Counted from the first letter of the stretch, positions 1 through 9,138 are shown. The stretch: DNA of 38,655 nucleotides from Fusobacterium mortiferum ATCC 9817 (GCF_000158195.2 NZ_GL987991.1:199547-238201), one strand, 5' to 3'. Numbers and translations: made by a program. The notes: generated by a model not told the origin, from the sequence alone.

Positions 1-1
1 A

Positions 2-166
2 GCCATCTATGTAAGCTATTGGGAACCAACATTTTCTCAATATTTGAAAAAGAAACGAGTAGAAGGCAAACATTATTATGTAGCAATATCTCATGTAGTA
101 AAAAAATTAGTTAGACTTATTTTTCACTTAGAAAAAACAAATGAAAGATACAGTACAGTAGTCTAA
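2..166 (+). CDS. IS110-family transposase, C-terminal end (partial)
   Basis: The window opens inside a reading frame of 54 codons that ends at TAG-free TAA 164-166. Its last residues contain SYWEP near the start, then EGKHYYVAISHVVKKLVRLI, which is the typical C-terminal tail of IS110/IS116/IS902 transposases (DEDD recombinases that move their element with a bridge/seeker RNA). The N-terminal DEDD domain and most of the transposase domain lie outside the window, so intactness cannot be judged. Bases 167-300 after the stop hold no gene; they are AT-rich and would contain the right end of the element if it is complete. Family assignment is from motif recognition only. Confidence 0.75.
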   Translation, partial: AIYVSYWEPTFSQYLKKKRVEGKHYYVAISHVVKKLVRLIFHLEKTNERYSTVV

Positions 167-300
167 TTGTTCATAAATTTTAATACTGTCAAAAGGTTCT
201 AACTAAACCTTCATTTTGTGATGTAAATTTCTAAATTAACAAATTTAAATTAAATTTTTTTATTTTTGATTTGACATTTAATAGTTAGTCTTAAAATATT

Positions 301-735
301 TTAAAAATTTTTAATTAATTTTTCCATTAAAAAAAATAGAGTTTCTATCTCCTCTTTAGTCAATATACTCTCTACTTTTTGATGAAAGAGTTTAGCCACT
401 TGAAGTACAGTTTCTACTATCTCTTCTGCTTTATCTTCTAACTCTAAAAAAACTATTCTTTTGTCATTTTCACATGCAACTTTTCTTACATATCCTATTT
501 TTTCTAATTTATTTACCAAACTTGTAACTGTTGATTTATCCTTACTTATTAGCTCACTAATCTCTTTCATAGAAAGTCTTTTATAAACGCTTAAGATAAT
601 TATAATCCTAACATGAGAATAAGCTAAATCTTTTATCCCCTTCTCTCGTAACAATACATCTATATAACTAGCTCCTCGATGATGAGCTCGACTTATATAG
701 CTAAAAAGTGTATTTCTTATCTCTAAAGTTTCCAT
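301..735 (-). CDS. MarR-family transcriptional regulator
   Basis: 144 residues, the usual MarR length. A winged helix-turn-helix is visible at about residues 50-85 (LSMKEISELISKDKSTVTSL, followed by VNKLEKIGYV), and helices before and after it would make the dimer interface. MarR proteins are dimeric cytoplasmic repressors, often of efflux or stress genes, relieved by small phenolic ligands. It is transcribed away from the peptidase gene that follows, leaving a 160-base divergent AT-rich gap where both promoters must lie. Which genes it controls is not shown by the sequence; the divergent neighbour and the exporter-like gene at 4279 are only guesses. Confidence 0.85.
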   Translation of the reverse strand: METLEIRNTLFSYISRAHHRGASYIDVLLREKGIKDLAYSHVRIIIILSVYKRLSMKEISELISKDKSTVTSLVNKLEKIGYVRKVACENDKRIVFLELEDKAEEIVETVLQVAKLFHQKVESILTKEEIETLFFLMEKLIKNF

Positions 736-895
736 TACATCACCCTACTATTAGTTTATCATAAATTTAGTTTTATATCAAACTATTTTTTGTAAACTTT
801 TTTATAGTAAATATTTATAAAAATAAAAAAGATTTTTCTTTTCTATGAGTTTTTGTTATAATAATATTAAGTTATATATTAGAGGAGGTTAGCCT

Positions 896-2278
896 ATGTT
901 TGACAAAAAAATCTATATAGAAAGAAGAGAAAAATTAAAAGAGAGTTTAAAAAATGGTGTTGTTGTATTCCCAGGAAATCAGGAATCTCCTAGAAATTAC
1001 AAAGGTAACGATTACCATTTTGAACAAGATTCTACATTTCTTTATTATTTTGGTATGAATGTTCCAAATCTTATTGGGGTTATAGATATAGATAACAATC
1101 AAGAATATATATTCGGAACTGATTTTACTCTTGATGACATTGTTTGGATGGGAGAACAAAAATTATTAAAATCTTTTGCTCAAGATGCTGGAGTAAATAA
1201 TTTTATTGAAATGACAGAGTTTGAAAATTTTGCTAATAATCTTATCACTGAGAAAAGAGAACTACTATTTTTACCACAATATAGAGCTGAAACTGTTATC
1301 CAATTAAGTAAAGCTTTCAAATTAAATCCATTTAACTTTGAAGAAAATATATCTGAAGAACTTATAAAAGCTGTTGTAGAACATAGAAATATAAAATCTC
1401 AATTAGAGATAGAAGAGATAGAAAAAGCAGTAAATATAACTAGAGAGATGCACCTAGAAGCAATGAGAGTAGCAAAACCAGGAATGAAAGAGTTTGAAGT
1501 AGTATCCGCTTTAGAAGCTATTGCTACAAAGTATAACGCTTCTACATCTTTCCATACTATTTTTTCAAGAAATGGAGAAACTTTACATAACCATTATCAT
1601 GGAAATACTCTACAAGAGGGAGATATAGTTGTATTAGATGCTGGAGCTAGAAGTGAAAGTGGTTATTGTGGAGATATGACTACTTCTTTCCCTATATCTT
1701 CAAAATTCTCTGATAGACAAAGAGATATCTACTCTCTACTTATTGAAATGTTTGAAAAAGCTGAAGAGTTAATAAAACCAGAGATTACATATAAAGAGGT
1801 ACACTTAGAAGTTTGTAAAGTTCTTGCCAAAGGAATGAAAAAAAGAGGATTAATGAAGGGAGATATTAACGAAGCTGTAAAAGCTGGTGCTCATGCTATA
1901 TTCTTCCCTCACGGATTAGGACATATGTTAGGTCTTGATGTACATGATATGGAAGCTCTTGGTGAAAATTATGTGGGATATGATGAATTTGCTAGAGATA
2001 TGCAATTTGGTCTAAAATCTCTAAGACTTGCTAGAAAATTAAAACCAGGGTATGTATTCACTGTTGAGCCAGGAATATATTTTATTCCAGAGCTTGTTAA
2101 AAGATGGAAAGAGGCTGGAAAATTTACTGAGTTCTTAAATTATGAAGAGATTGAAAAATATCTAGATTTTGGTGGTATGAGATATGAGGGAGATTTCTTA
2201 ATCACTGAAACTGGTGCTAGAAGACTTGGTGAAAAAATGCCTAAATATTTCGATGAAATAGAAGAGTTAAGAAAATAG
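896..2278 (+). CDS. pepP: Xaa-Pro aminopeptidase (M24B)
   Basis: Cytoplasmic metallopeptidase that removes an N-terminal residue preceding proline. 460 residues, slightly longer than E. coli PepP. An N-terminal creatinase-type domain (about 1-165) precedes the pita-bread catalytic domain. The five metal ligands can be placed: D248 in LDAGAR, D260 in CGDMTTSF, H343 in HGLGHMLG, E391 in VEPGIY and E431 in YEGDFLITE; H339 and H350 complete the usual histidine set. The start is set by GAGGAGG eight bases before the ATG. A TATAAT-like box lies just upstream (about 860-866). It stands alone: 93 bases and a separate promoter separate it from the next gene. Confidence 0.92.
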   Translation: MFDKKIYIERREKLKESLKNGVVVFPGNQESPRNYKGNDYHFEQDSTFLYYFGMNVPNLIGVIDIDNNQEYIFGTDFTLDDIVWMGEQKLLKSFAQDAGVNNFIEMTEFENFANNLITEKRELLFLPQYRAETVIQLSKAFKLNPFNFEENISEELIKAVVEHRNIKSQLEIEEIEKAVNITREMHLEAMRVAKPGMKEFEVVSALEAIATKYNASTSFHTIFSRNGETLHNHYHGNTLQEGDIVVLDAGARSESGYCGDMTTSFPISSKFSDRQRDIYSLLIEMFEKAEELIKPEITYKEVHLEVCKVLAKGMKKRGLMKGDINEAVKAGAHAIFFPHGLGHMLGLDVHDMEALGENYVGYDEFARDMQFGLKSLRLARKLKPGYVFTVEPGIYFIPELVKRWKEAGKFTEFLNYEEIEKYLDFGGMRYEGDFLITETGARRLGEKMPKYFDEIEELRK

Positions 2279-2305
2279 TTTATTTCAATATACTTTGTCA
2301 TATTA

Positions 2306-2334
2306 TTGCAACTTTTTATAAAATATAGTATAAT
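2306..2334 (+). promoter_or_regulatory. Promoter of the flavoprotein gene
   Basis: TTGCAA (2306-2311), a 17-base spacer, then TATAAT (2329-2334), 38 bases before the ATG at 2372. Matches the sigma-70/sigma-A consensus at 10 of 12 positions. Confidence 0.7.
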
Positions 2335-2371
2335 AAATTTAAGATATATTTATATAAAATAGAGGTGGAAT

Positions 2372-4129
2372 ATGGAAAGAAATAAAATTATTTTAGGTAT
2401 TTTTGCTTTAACTCTTAGTGCTTATGGAATGAGTTTTAAAGAAGGAACTTATGCTGGAGAGGCTAAAGGATATCGTGGAGATATTAAAGTAGAGGTAAAG
2501 GTTTCTTCTGATAAAATTGAAGAGATAAGAATTTTAGAAAATGGAGATACTCCAATTCTTTCAGATTCAGCAATAAAAAGAGTAGCTGAAAATGTTTTAA
2601 AATATCAAAGTACTAGGGTAGATGGAGTTGCTGGAGCTACTGGAACTTCTAAAGCTGCTCAAATGGCTATAAGAAATGCTTTAAAATCTTCTGGTGTTGA
2701 TGCAAAAGAACTAAATAGAAAAGTAAAAACTGAAGAAGTTAGAACACTAATGAAAAAAGAATTAAAGGAAAATGTAGTAGTTATAGGTGCTGGTGGAGCT
2801 GGACTTGTTTCTGCTATTGAAGCTAAATTAAACGGTGCTGAAAAAGTAGTTGTATTAGAAAAAATGGCTTTTGCTGGAGGAAATACCTTAATTTCAGGAG
2901 GAGAGTATGCAGCTCCTAATAACTGGATTCAAAAGAAACAAGGTATTAAAGATAGTCCAGATACTTTTTATAATGATATATTAAAAGGTGGAGATAACGA
3001 AGGAAATCCAAAACTTATAAGAGTTTTAGCTGATAATGCACTAAAAGATGCTGAATGGTTAAAAGATTTTATTGGAATGGAATTTGAAGATAGACAATTA
3101 TTCTTTGGTGGACACTCTGTTGAAAGAAGTTTAGTACCAAAAGATGCCACTGGAGTAGAAATGATTAAAAAACTTTTAGCTAAAGCTGATGAGTTAGGAA
3201 TAGAAATCTATTATGAAACTCCTGCTACTGAACTTATAATGAAAAATGATAGAATAGTAGGAGTAAAAGCAAAAAGTTCTACAACTGATTACACTTTCTT
3301 AGCTGATAAAGGTGTAATTATTGCTAGTGGTGGATTTGGTTCTAATGTTGAAATGAGAATAAAATATAATAAAGATGTAGATGAAAATATCTTATCTACT
3401 AATACTGTAGGTATTACTGGAGATGGAATAGTTATGGCTGAAAAAGTTGGAGCTAAACTAGAAGATATGGAGTTTATTCAAACTTATCCTACTTGTGACC
3501 CTATAAGTGGAGCTTTATTATATTTTGGTGACGTTAGACTTGCTGGTGGAAGTATCCTTGTCAACCAAGAGGGAAAACGTTTTGTTGAAGAATTAGAGAG
3601 AAGAGACGTTATCTCTATGGCTATCAAAGAGCAAACTGGAAGTGTAGCATATCAATTCTGTGACGAAGCTCAAGTAGAATTAAGTGGAGTAGCTAAACAT
3701 CATGCTAAAGAAGTAGAATACTTATTTAATAATAAGCTTTTAGTTAAGGCTGATACAATAGAAGAAGCTGCTAATTTCTTTGGAATAGATAGCAAAGAAT
3801 TAGAGAATACAGTAAAAAAATATAATGAGTATGCTAAAAATGGAAAAGATTTAGAATTTAATAAGAGAGGAAAATTAACTCCATTTGAAATGCAAGGTCC
3901 TTTCTATATTATGAAAGCTGTACCAGCTGTACATCATACTATGGGTGGAATTAAAATTGATGAAAAAGCTAGAGTTATTGATACAAATGGAAATGTTATC
4001 AAAGGATTATATGGAGCTGGAGAAGTTACAGGAGATATCCATGGAACTAACCGTTTAGGAAGTGACGCTATAGCTGATATTACTGTATTTGGTAGAATTG
4101 CTGGTAAAAACGTAATGTCAGAAAATTAA
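2372..4129 (+). CDS. FMN-binding and FAD-dependent fumarate-reductase-type flavoprotein (flavocytochrome c-like)
   Basis: 585 residues. A signal peptide (about 1-20) indicates export. Residues 25-105 form an FMN-binding domain with the motif DGVAGATGTS (84-93), the signature at which ApbE-type transferases attach FMN covalently to threonine (T90). A Rossmann FAD site follows (VVIGAGGAGLVSAIEA, about 136-151), and the C-terminal half carries HHTMGG and GTNRLGSDAIADI, conserved in soluble fumarate/urocanate reductases. No heme-binding CxxCH is seen, so electrons probably arrive through the FMN domain. Family members reduce fumarate, urocanate, acrylate or similar acceptors during anaerobic respiration; the substrate cannot be fixed from the sequence. 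Monocistronic, with its own promoter and terminator. Confidence 0.85.
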   Translation: MERNKIILGIFALTLSAYGMSFKEGTYAGEAKGYRGDIKVEVKVSSDKIEEIRILENGDTPILSDSAIKRVAENVLKYQSTRVDGVAGATGTSKAAQMAIRNALKSSGVDAKELNRKVKTEEVRTLMKKELKENVVVIGAGGAGLVSAIEAKLNGAEKVVVLEKMAFAGGNTLISGGEYAAPNNWIQKKQGIKDSPDTFYNDILKGGDNEGNPKLIRVLADNALKDAEWLKDFIGMEFEDRQLFFGGHSVERSLVPKDATGVEMIKKLLAKADELGIEIYYETPATELIMKNDRIVGVKAKSSTTDYTFLADKGVIIASGGFGSNVEMRIKYNKDVDENILSTNTVGITGDGIVMAEKVGAKLEDMEFIQTYPTCDPISGALLYFGDVRLAGGSILVNQEGKRFVEELERRDVISMAIKEQTGSVAYQFCDEAQVELSGVAKHHAKEVEYLFNNKLLVKADTIEEAANFFGIDSKELENTVKKYNEYAKNGKDLEFNKRGKLTPFEMQGPFYIMKAVPAVHHTMGGIKIDEKARVIDTNGNVIKGLYGAGEVTGDIHGTNRLGSDAIADITVFGRIAGKNVMSEN

Positions 4130-4145
4130 TAAAAAACTATAATTT

Positions 4146-4183
4146 AAGAGGGGTTGTCATAATAAAGCAACTCCTCTTTTTTT
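4146..4183 (+). terminator. Rho-independent terminator after flavoprotein gene
   Basis: AAGAGGGGTTG pairs with CAACTCCTCTT (one G-T pair) around a short AT loop and is followed by a run of T. Confidence 0.85.
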
Positions 4184-4278
4184 ACTTTTTAATTTAATAG
4201 ATTTATAGATCTAAATATGGTAAAATTAAATTGAAACTCATACTAGAATAACATTAAGCACTTACTTAGGAGGAAATT

Positions 4279-5241
4279 ATGAAATATATAGACCATAAAG
4301 TTATCAAAACAGCTATTGGAACTTTTATATCTATCTATTTAGCAGATTTATTAGGAATAAAATTTGGAGTTACAGCTGGAATAGTTACTATTATTAGTAT
4401 TCAAGCTACTAAAAAAGAGTCTTTAAAAATCGCTTTAGAAAGATTTATCGCTTCCTTAGTTGGACTTTTTATAGCAGTTATATCCTTTGAATGTTTTGGA
4501 TATACACCTTTTATCTTTGGTATATTTGTTTTAACATTTATGCCTATATGTCTGAAATTTAATTTATTTCAAGGTTTTTTAGCTACTGTTGTTTTAGCTA
4601 CACATATTTTAAGTTTAGGTACTGTATCTTTAGATATAGTTAAAAACGAAATATATATTCTTCTTCTTGGAATAGTTGTAGCTCTAGTTCTAAATTCATA
4701 TATGCCTGATATGAAAAAAGAATTAAGAGAGAAAAAGAAAAATATTGATACACTTATGAAAACTCTCTTTAATTATTTTGGAGATGTATTAATAACTGGT
4801 TCTGTTTTTGTAGATGAAGAAACTCTATTTAAAGAGTTAAAAAAAGAATTGGATACAGCTAGAGATATTGCTTTTAAAGAGTATAATAATGATATCTTTT
4901 CTAGTTCAAGAGAAGAAGTAGAGTTCTTTCAAATGAAAAGAAATCAATATAAAGTTATGCTAAGAATGAGAAATCACTTCTATAGATTCTATATAAGTAG
5001 TGAACACACACATATTATTTCTGAGTTTACTAGAAAAGTTTCTGACTCTATTGGAGTGGATAAACTCTATCAAGAGGTTCTTATAGAATTAGAAAGAGTT
5101 AGAGGCGTATTTGAAAGTATGCCTTTACCTAAAACAAGAGTTGAATTTGAAAGTAGAGCTATGTTATTTCAATTTTTAAATGATATAGAGGAGTTTTTAG
5201 AAATTAAAAGAGACTATATGAAAAAAGTAAGAGGGAAGTAA
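4279..5241 (+). CDS. Aromatic acid exporter family membrane protein (ArAE_1/DUF939 type)
   Basis: 320 residues. About the first 145 form several hydrophobic helices beginning with KTAIGTFISIYLADLLGIKF and containing TAGIVTIISIQATKKES, characteristic of the ArAE/FUSC-like family. The remaining half is charged, helical and probably cytoplasmic. Such proteins are proposed to export aromatic carboxylic acids or similar small molecules, but few are characterised. AGGAGG precedes the ATG by seven bases. The stop codon lies inside the terminator hairpin that follows. The real substrate is unknown. Confidence 0.75.
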   Translation: MKYIDHKVIKTAIGTFISIYLADLLGIKFGVTAGIVTIISIQATKKESLKIALERFIASLVGLFIAVISFECFGYTPFIFGIFVLTFMPICLKFNLFQGFLATVVLATHILSLGTVSLDIVKNEIYILLLGIVVALVLNSYMPDMKKELREKKKNIDTLMKTLFNYFGDVLITGSVFVDEETLFKELKKELDTARDIAFKEYNNDIFSSSREEVEFFQMKRNQYKVMLRMRNHFYRFYISSEHTHIISEFTRKVSDSIGVDKLYQEVLIELERVRGVFESMPLPKTRVEFESRAMLFQFLNDIEEFLEIKRDYMKKVRGK

Positions 5242-5259
5242 TCCCCTCTTACTTTTTTT
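5225..5259 (+). terminator. Terminator overlapping the stop codon of the exporter-like gene
   Basis: AAGTAAGAGGG pairs with CCCTCTTACTT and runs into a T tract; the TAA at 5239-5241 lies in the loop. Confidence 0.85.
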
Positions 5260-5325
5260 ACTAGAACTATTCTAAATAAAAATCTCTCATTAATACTTAT
5301 AAAATAAGCTTTTCTACAATTCAAA

Positions 5326-5658
5326 TTATTTTTTGAACATAAAATATACTGCTCCTATTAAGCAAAGGAAAGCATATATATAATTTAATTTAAACTCTTG
5401 TTTAAGATAAAGAACAGAGAATCCAGAAAAAACTACAAGAGTAATAACCTCTTGAATAATCTTAAGTTGTGCCACAGTAAAAAATTGAGAACCTATTCTA
5501 TTAGCTGGAATAGAGAAACAATATTCAAAGAAAGCTATTCCCCAGCTACTAACAATTGCAAACCATAGAGCACTATGAGTATTTTTTAAGTGTCCATACC
5601 AAGCAAAAGACATAAAAATATTTGAAATAAAAAGCAAAGCTATTGGTAAAAATTTCAT
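5326..5658 (-). CDS. DUF486/DMT-family small membrane protein
   Basis: 110 residues with four predicted membrane helices (roughly 4-22, 30-50, 68-86 and 90-108). Motifs FAWYGHLK and WGIAFFEYCFSIPANRIG are typical of DUF486, a family related in fold to small DMT transporters; no transport substrate is established. A GGAGGGG-type ribosome site stands before the ATG. It is divergent from the phosphatase gene to the right and convergent with the exporter-like gene to the left. Confidence 0.85.
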   Translation of the reverse strand: MKFLPIALLFISNIFMSFAWYGHLKNTHSALWFAIVSSWGIAFFEYCFSIPANRIGSQFFTVAQLKIIQEVITLVVFSGFSVLYLKQEFKLNYIYAFLCLIGAVYFMFKK

Positions 5659-5821
5659 AAATTTTCCCCTCCTAAAAATTTTTTCTTAACTTTATGATTT
5701 TATAACTTTTTCAACTAAAAATCAAGATATTTATAATGTTTTTTCAACAAGTTATACTATTAATTAGAAAAATATGATAAAATATCAACATAGTATAAAA
5801 AATAATTTTGAGGTGAGAGAG

Positions 5822-6628
5822 ATGTTTATAAATGATTATCATATTCATAGTGAATTTTCTGGTGATTCTAGCCAAGATTTAGTAGAAATTTTTGAAAAAG
5901 CAATATCTTTAGGTTTAGAAGAGATTGCTATCACTGACCATTTAGAGTATGATATAGAGGGAATGGCAGATAAGTGGATTTTAAATTTAGATAAATATAC
6001 TAGTAAAATTTTAGAATATCAAGATAAATATAAGGGGAAATTAAATATAAAATTAGGAGTAGAGGTAGGAGTACAACCACATACTAAAGATTATTTAGAA
6101 GAGCAAGTAAAAAAATATCCTTTTGATTTTATTATCGCTTCTACTCACGCTATAAATAGGTATGATTTAGCTTGGGGAGAGTTGCAAAAAACTAGAAATA
6201 AAGAGCAGTTACAAAAATATTATTTTGAAACTGTCTTAGAAAATATAAAAAAATATGATAAATTCTCTGTTTATGGACATATGGATTTTGTTACTAGATA
6301 TGGTGGTAATGAATACAGAGGATTAGAATATAAAAAAAATCAAGATTTAATTGATGAAATTTTAAAAACTTTAATTTCAAAAGGTAAGGGTATAGAGATA
6401 AATACTTCTGGTTATAGATACAAAGAGGATAGATTTTATCCTTGTACTGATGTAGTGAAAAGATATTTTGAGTTAGGTGGAGAGATTATTACAATAGGTT
6501 CTGATTCCCATATAAAAGAGTATATAACTATGGATTTTGATATTGTATATGAATTTTTAAAAAGTATTGGTGTAAAATATATTTGTGGTTTTGACAAACT
6601 AAATCCTGTATTTAAAAAGTTAAAATAA
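5822..6628 (+). CDS. PHP-family histidinol-phosphatase (HisJ/HisK type)
   Basis: 268 residues from the chosen ATG at 5822, which follows GAGGTGAGAG; the frame is open 16 codons further upstream but without a ribosome site. PHP-domain metal ligands are visible: H7 and H9 in DYHIHSEFSGDS, ITDHLEYD, the glutamate in GVEVGV, STHAIN, YGHMDF and the terminal GSDSHI. This is the pattern of HisJ-type histidinol phosphatases, which dephosphorylate L-histidinol phosphate in histidine synthesis. No other his gene is nearby, so the physiological substrate could be a different phosphate ester. Confidence 0.82.
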   Translation: MFINDYHIHSEFSGDSSQDLVEIFEKAISLGLEEIAITDHLEYDIEGMADKWILNLDKYTSKILEYQDKYKGKLNIKLGVEVGVQPHTKDYLEEQVKKYPFDFIIASTHAINRYDLAWGELQKTRNKEQLQKYYFETVLENIKKYDKFSVYGHMDFVTRYGGNEYRGLEYKKNQDLIDEILKTLISKGKGIEINTSGYRYKEDRFYPCTDVVKRYFELGGEIITIGSDSHIKEYITMDFDIVYEFLKSIGVKYICGFDKLNPVFKKLK

Positions 6629-6702
6629 AGTTGATAGTTTTTGTTAAATATGCTAAAATAGAGCTATTAAGACTATATCACAGAGTAAAAGGAGATAATA
6701 TT

Positions 6703-7131
6703 ATGAAAAAGTCATTAATTATATTAACATTAGCAGGAGCATTATTAGGAGGATGTACAGCTTTGGAAAAAACAAGTGAAACAGCTGAAAAAGTTAACAA
6801 TGTAACTCAAACAGCTCAAACTATGTTAAATATTAATTCAATCAGTGGAGTAGAATATACTCTTGAAAATTCTGATATAACTATTACATTTGATAATACT
6901 AAAATTTATGGATTCTCTGGAGTAAATAGATATTTTGGTGCTGTTAAAGTTCAAGGAAATAATATCACTATCGAAAATGTAGCTTCTACTATGATGGCAG
7001 GACCTCAAAATAAAGTGGAAGAGGAATCAAATTATTTAAAAGCTCTAGCTGAAATGACTTCTATGACAATTGGAGATAAAACTATTACTTTAACAGGAAA
7101 TGGAAAAACTCTAAAATTTTTCACAAAATAA
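6703..7131 (+). CDS. META-domain (HslJ-like) lipoprotein
   Basis: 142 residues from the ATG at 6703, which has AAAGGAG upstream; the longer open frame to 6631 lacks a ribosome site and would bury the signal sequence. Residues 1-18 are a type II signal peptide with lipobox LLGGC, cysteine 18 being the lipidation site. The mature part is a META domain (about 48-140) with SGVNRYFG and ASTMMAGP, as in HslJ. Such proteins sit in the envelope; HslJ is linked to novobiocin resistance and heat shock, but the function here is unknown. Confidence 0.85.
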   Translation: MKKSLIILTLAGALLGGCTALEKTSETAEKVNNVTQTAQTMLNINSISGVEYTLENSDITITFDNTKIYGFSGVNRYFGAVKVQGNNITIENVASTMMAGPQNKVEEESNYLKALAEMTSMTIGDKTITLTGNGKTLKFFTK

Positions 7132-7140
7132 TTTAATTTT

Positions 7141-7186
7141 AAAAGGAGCTGTTGCAAATTCTTAAATTGCAACAGCTCCTTTTTTA
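7141..7186. terminator. Bidirectional terminator between convergent genes
   Basis: A perfect 17-bp stem (AAAAGGAGCTGTTGCAA with its complement) around a nine-base loop, A-rich on the left and T-rich on the right, so it can stop transcription from both sides. Confidence 0.93.
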
Positions 7187-7189
7187 TTT

Positions 7190-8926
7190 TTAATCTTTAA
7201 TTAATTCAAATAGTTTTTGAGCAGCCTTCATAGGTCCCTCTTTTTCCATTCCTTTTATACCAAGCTGAGTTTTTATTTGCCCTACCTTTACTCCCTTAGT
7301 AAACATCTCTTTAAAGAATCTATCTATTAATACATCTGTTTCTTTTTGTTTTTGTACTGGTCCAAATGGGTTAGCAAAATATGAATCAACAATTCCTACT
7401 TCACTTGTAGTTCCCTTAGCCATTCTTCTACCTGCTTTAAATATCTCGATAGCTTCACTTGGATTAGAGAAAAACTCTAACTCATCATTTTCAGCCTTAT
7501 CATAGTTATTAGCATAGAAGAAGAAATCTACTGGATAACCTTTCATTATGTCATTATATGAAGCTATTGGAATAATAATTCTTGAGTTTTTCTTATCTGG
7601 GTTCATAAATATACTTCTATCTATCTCTTTATAAGCATATCCTGTATCTAGGTCATCTAGTCTGACAAAAGCTCCTATCTCCGTTCCTACTCCCAATGGA
7701 GCTCCACCTTTTGGATTTAGAAGAAGTGTTCCCATATCATCAAAGATTACCTTCATATCTTTTACATACTGTTCACTTAAGTTTCTAAAAGCTTCCAAAC
7801 TCTCTGATTTACCAGCACCACTATCTCCCATAATAATTATATTGTATTTTTTACCATTTTTCATAATAATATTTACCATAGCTCCATGTATTGGCAATCC
7901 ACCTTTTTGTATCATTCTTAAGTTATGAAGAGTTAAAATCATCTTTTTCATATATCCAAAGTAATCAATATCCTCTCCATAATTAGCATATCCTACTATC
8001 ATATTATTCTCTTTATCATCATAGAAAACTGTTTTCATCTCAGTATCGTAATCTTTTACTCCATATACATAGATAATATCTGGTTTTCTATTTTTATATT
8101 CTTCTTCTCTTGCTAACTCAAATAAGTTACATAGAGCTATTCCTTGTGACATAAAAAATCTATTAAAGTAGATAAAAGCTAATGATTCACCAATTTTTGC
8201 TGGATAACAGAACCAGTTTTCCTCATTTATACATACATCTTTTAAAGGATTTTCAAAAACCTCTTGGAAAATTCCTGTTCTAGTATTTCTTTTAGGATAA
8301 GTTATAAATGGTGGTTGTAAAATAATTGTCTCTATAAAAGGAACTCTCTCTAAAAAAGAGTACTCAGCAGGACAATTTCTATTCATATCATTTAATATAA
8401 TTCCAGCATTAATACCAGCACTAAGCTGTCTATATACTCTATGCTTATATCCCATTACTGTTTCTTCTATTTGTCTATATGTACTAAGAATTAAATTTTT
8501 AAAATTATTTATAGCTTCAATAAAGTTAACATTTTGAAGCCCTTCTCCTTTTTTACTATTCCTTACTATTGCATATCTTTCATACTTTCTCCAATAAGTA
8601 TAAAGTCCTTCAATGAATTCTACTAATGTATTTCTATCTTCTAATAATTTAGCATATTTCTCATCTAATTTTGCTATCTCTTCTCCTTCTAGTACAATAA
8701 GAAGTTTAAAGAATTTTGTAATTTCTTGAACTAAGTTTGAGTTTTTTCCACAACAATCTTTTATATATACATATACTGGTGCCTCTTTTTTCTCAATTTT
8801 TTCAATAAAAGCTGTTAAAACTCTTTTAAATCCATCACTATCTAATAATGACTCTGCGTTGTTACAATATTTTACTGTAAAATTTATTGTGATACTATTT
8901 CTGTTGATTGTTGCTTCTTGTCTCAT
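7190..8926 (-). CDS. P-loop protein with HPr-kinase/PEPCK-like nucleotide site, function unknown
   Basis: 578 residues. The C-terminal half has IHGAMVNI (346-353), a P-loop GDSGAGKSES (367-376) and a following acidic strand VIFDDMGTLL (about 393-402). GDSGxGKSE preceded by an IHG strand is the arrangement of HPr kinase/phosphorylase and resembles the PEP carboxykinase fold. The protein is much longer than HPr kinase (about 310 residues), and the N-terminal 340 residues match nothing I recognise. Canonical ATP-PEPCK motifs (GLSGTGKTT) are absent. It is divergent from the fructose PTS operon, which makes a role in sugar or energy sensing attractive but unproven. GGAGG precedes the ATG; a TTGACT box lies at 8983-8988 (-). 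Confidence 0.6.
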   Translation of the reverse strand: MRQEATINRNSITINFTVKYCNNAESLLDSDGFKRVLTAFIEKIEKKEAPVYVYIKDCCGKNSNLVQEITKFFKLLIVLEGEEIAKLDEKYAKLLEDRNTLVEFIEGLYTYWRKYERYAIVRNSKKGEGLQNVNFIEAINNFKNLILSTYRQIEETVMGYKHRVYRQLSAGINAGIILNDMNRNCPAEYSFLERVPFIETIILQPPFITYPKRNTRTGIFQEVFENPLKDVCINEENWFCYPAKIGESLAFIYFNRFFMSQGIALCNLFELAREEEYKNRKPDIIYVYGVKDYDTEMKTVFYDDKENNMIVGYANYGEDIDYFGYMKKMILTLHNLRMIQKGGLPIHGAMVNIIMKNGKKYNIIIMGDSGAGKSESLEAFRNLSEQYVKDMKVIFDDMGTLLLNPKGGAPLGVGTEIGAFVRLDDLDTGYAYKEIDRSIFMNPDKKNSRIIIPIASYNDIMKGYPVDFFFYANNYDKAENDELEFFSNPSEAIEIFKAGRRMAKGTTSEVGIVDSYFANPFGPVQKQKETDVLIDRFFKEMFTKGVKVGQIKTQLGIKGMEKEGPMKAAQKLFELIKD

Positions 8927-9047
8927 TTAAAATCCTCCTAAGATATATATTACAAATATACATTATCATATAAAAAGATTAAAGTCAAGAATAAAGATTT
9001 AAATATTTTTATTTTTTATTTTTTTAAAAATATTTTTTTAAATACAA

Positions 9048-9109
9048 ATGATTGATTTTGATTGTTTTGAAAGAAAATGATTGATTTTTATAAAAAATTA
9101 TGCTATATT
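9048..9109 (+). promoter_or_regulatory. Fructose operon promoter with repeated operator-like sequence
   Basis: TTGATT (9081-9086), 17-base spacer and extended -10 TGcTATATT (9101-9109). The 12-base direct repeat ATGATTGATTTT occurs at 9048-9059 and 9077-9088, and the second copy covers the -35 box. A related TTTTGATTGTTTT lies between them. Autorepression by the DeoR-type regulator encoded next is the likely use. Confidence 0.65.
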
Positions 9110-9138
9110 TATATTGAAGATATAGAGGTGATAATGTT

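Noticed and set aside
167-300. Bridge RNA of the IS110 element
   Set aside because: The segment after the transposase stop is AT-rich with no convincing structured RNA, and most of the element is outside the window.
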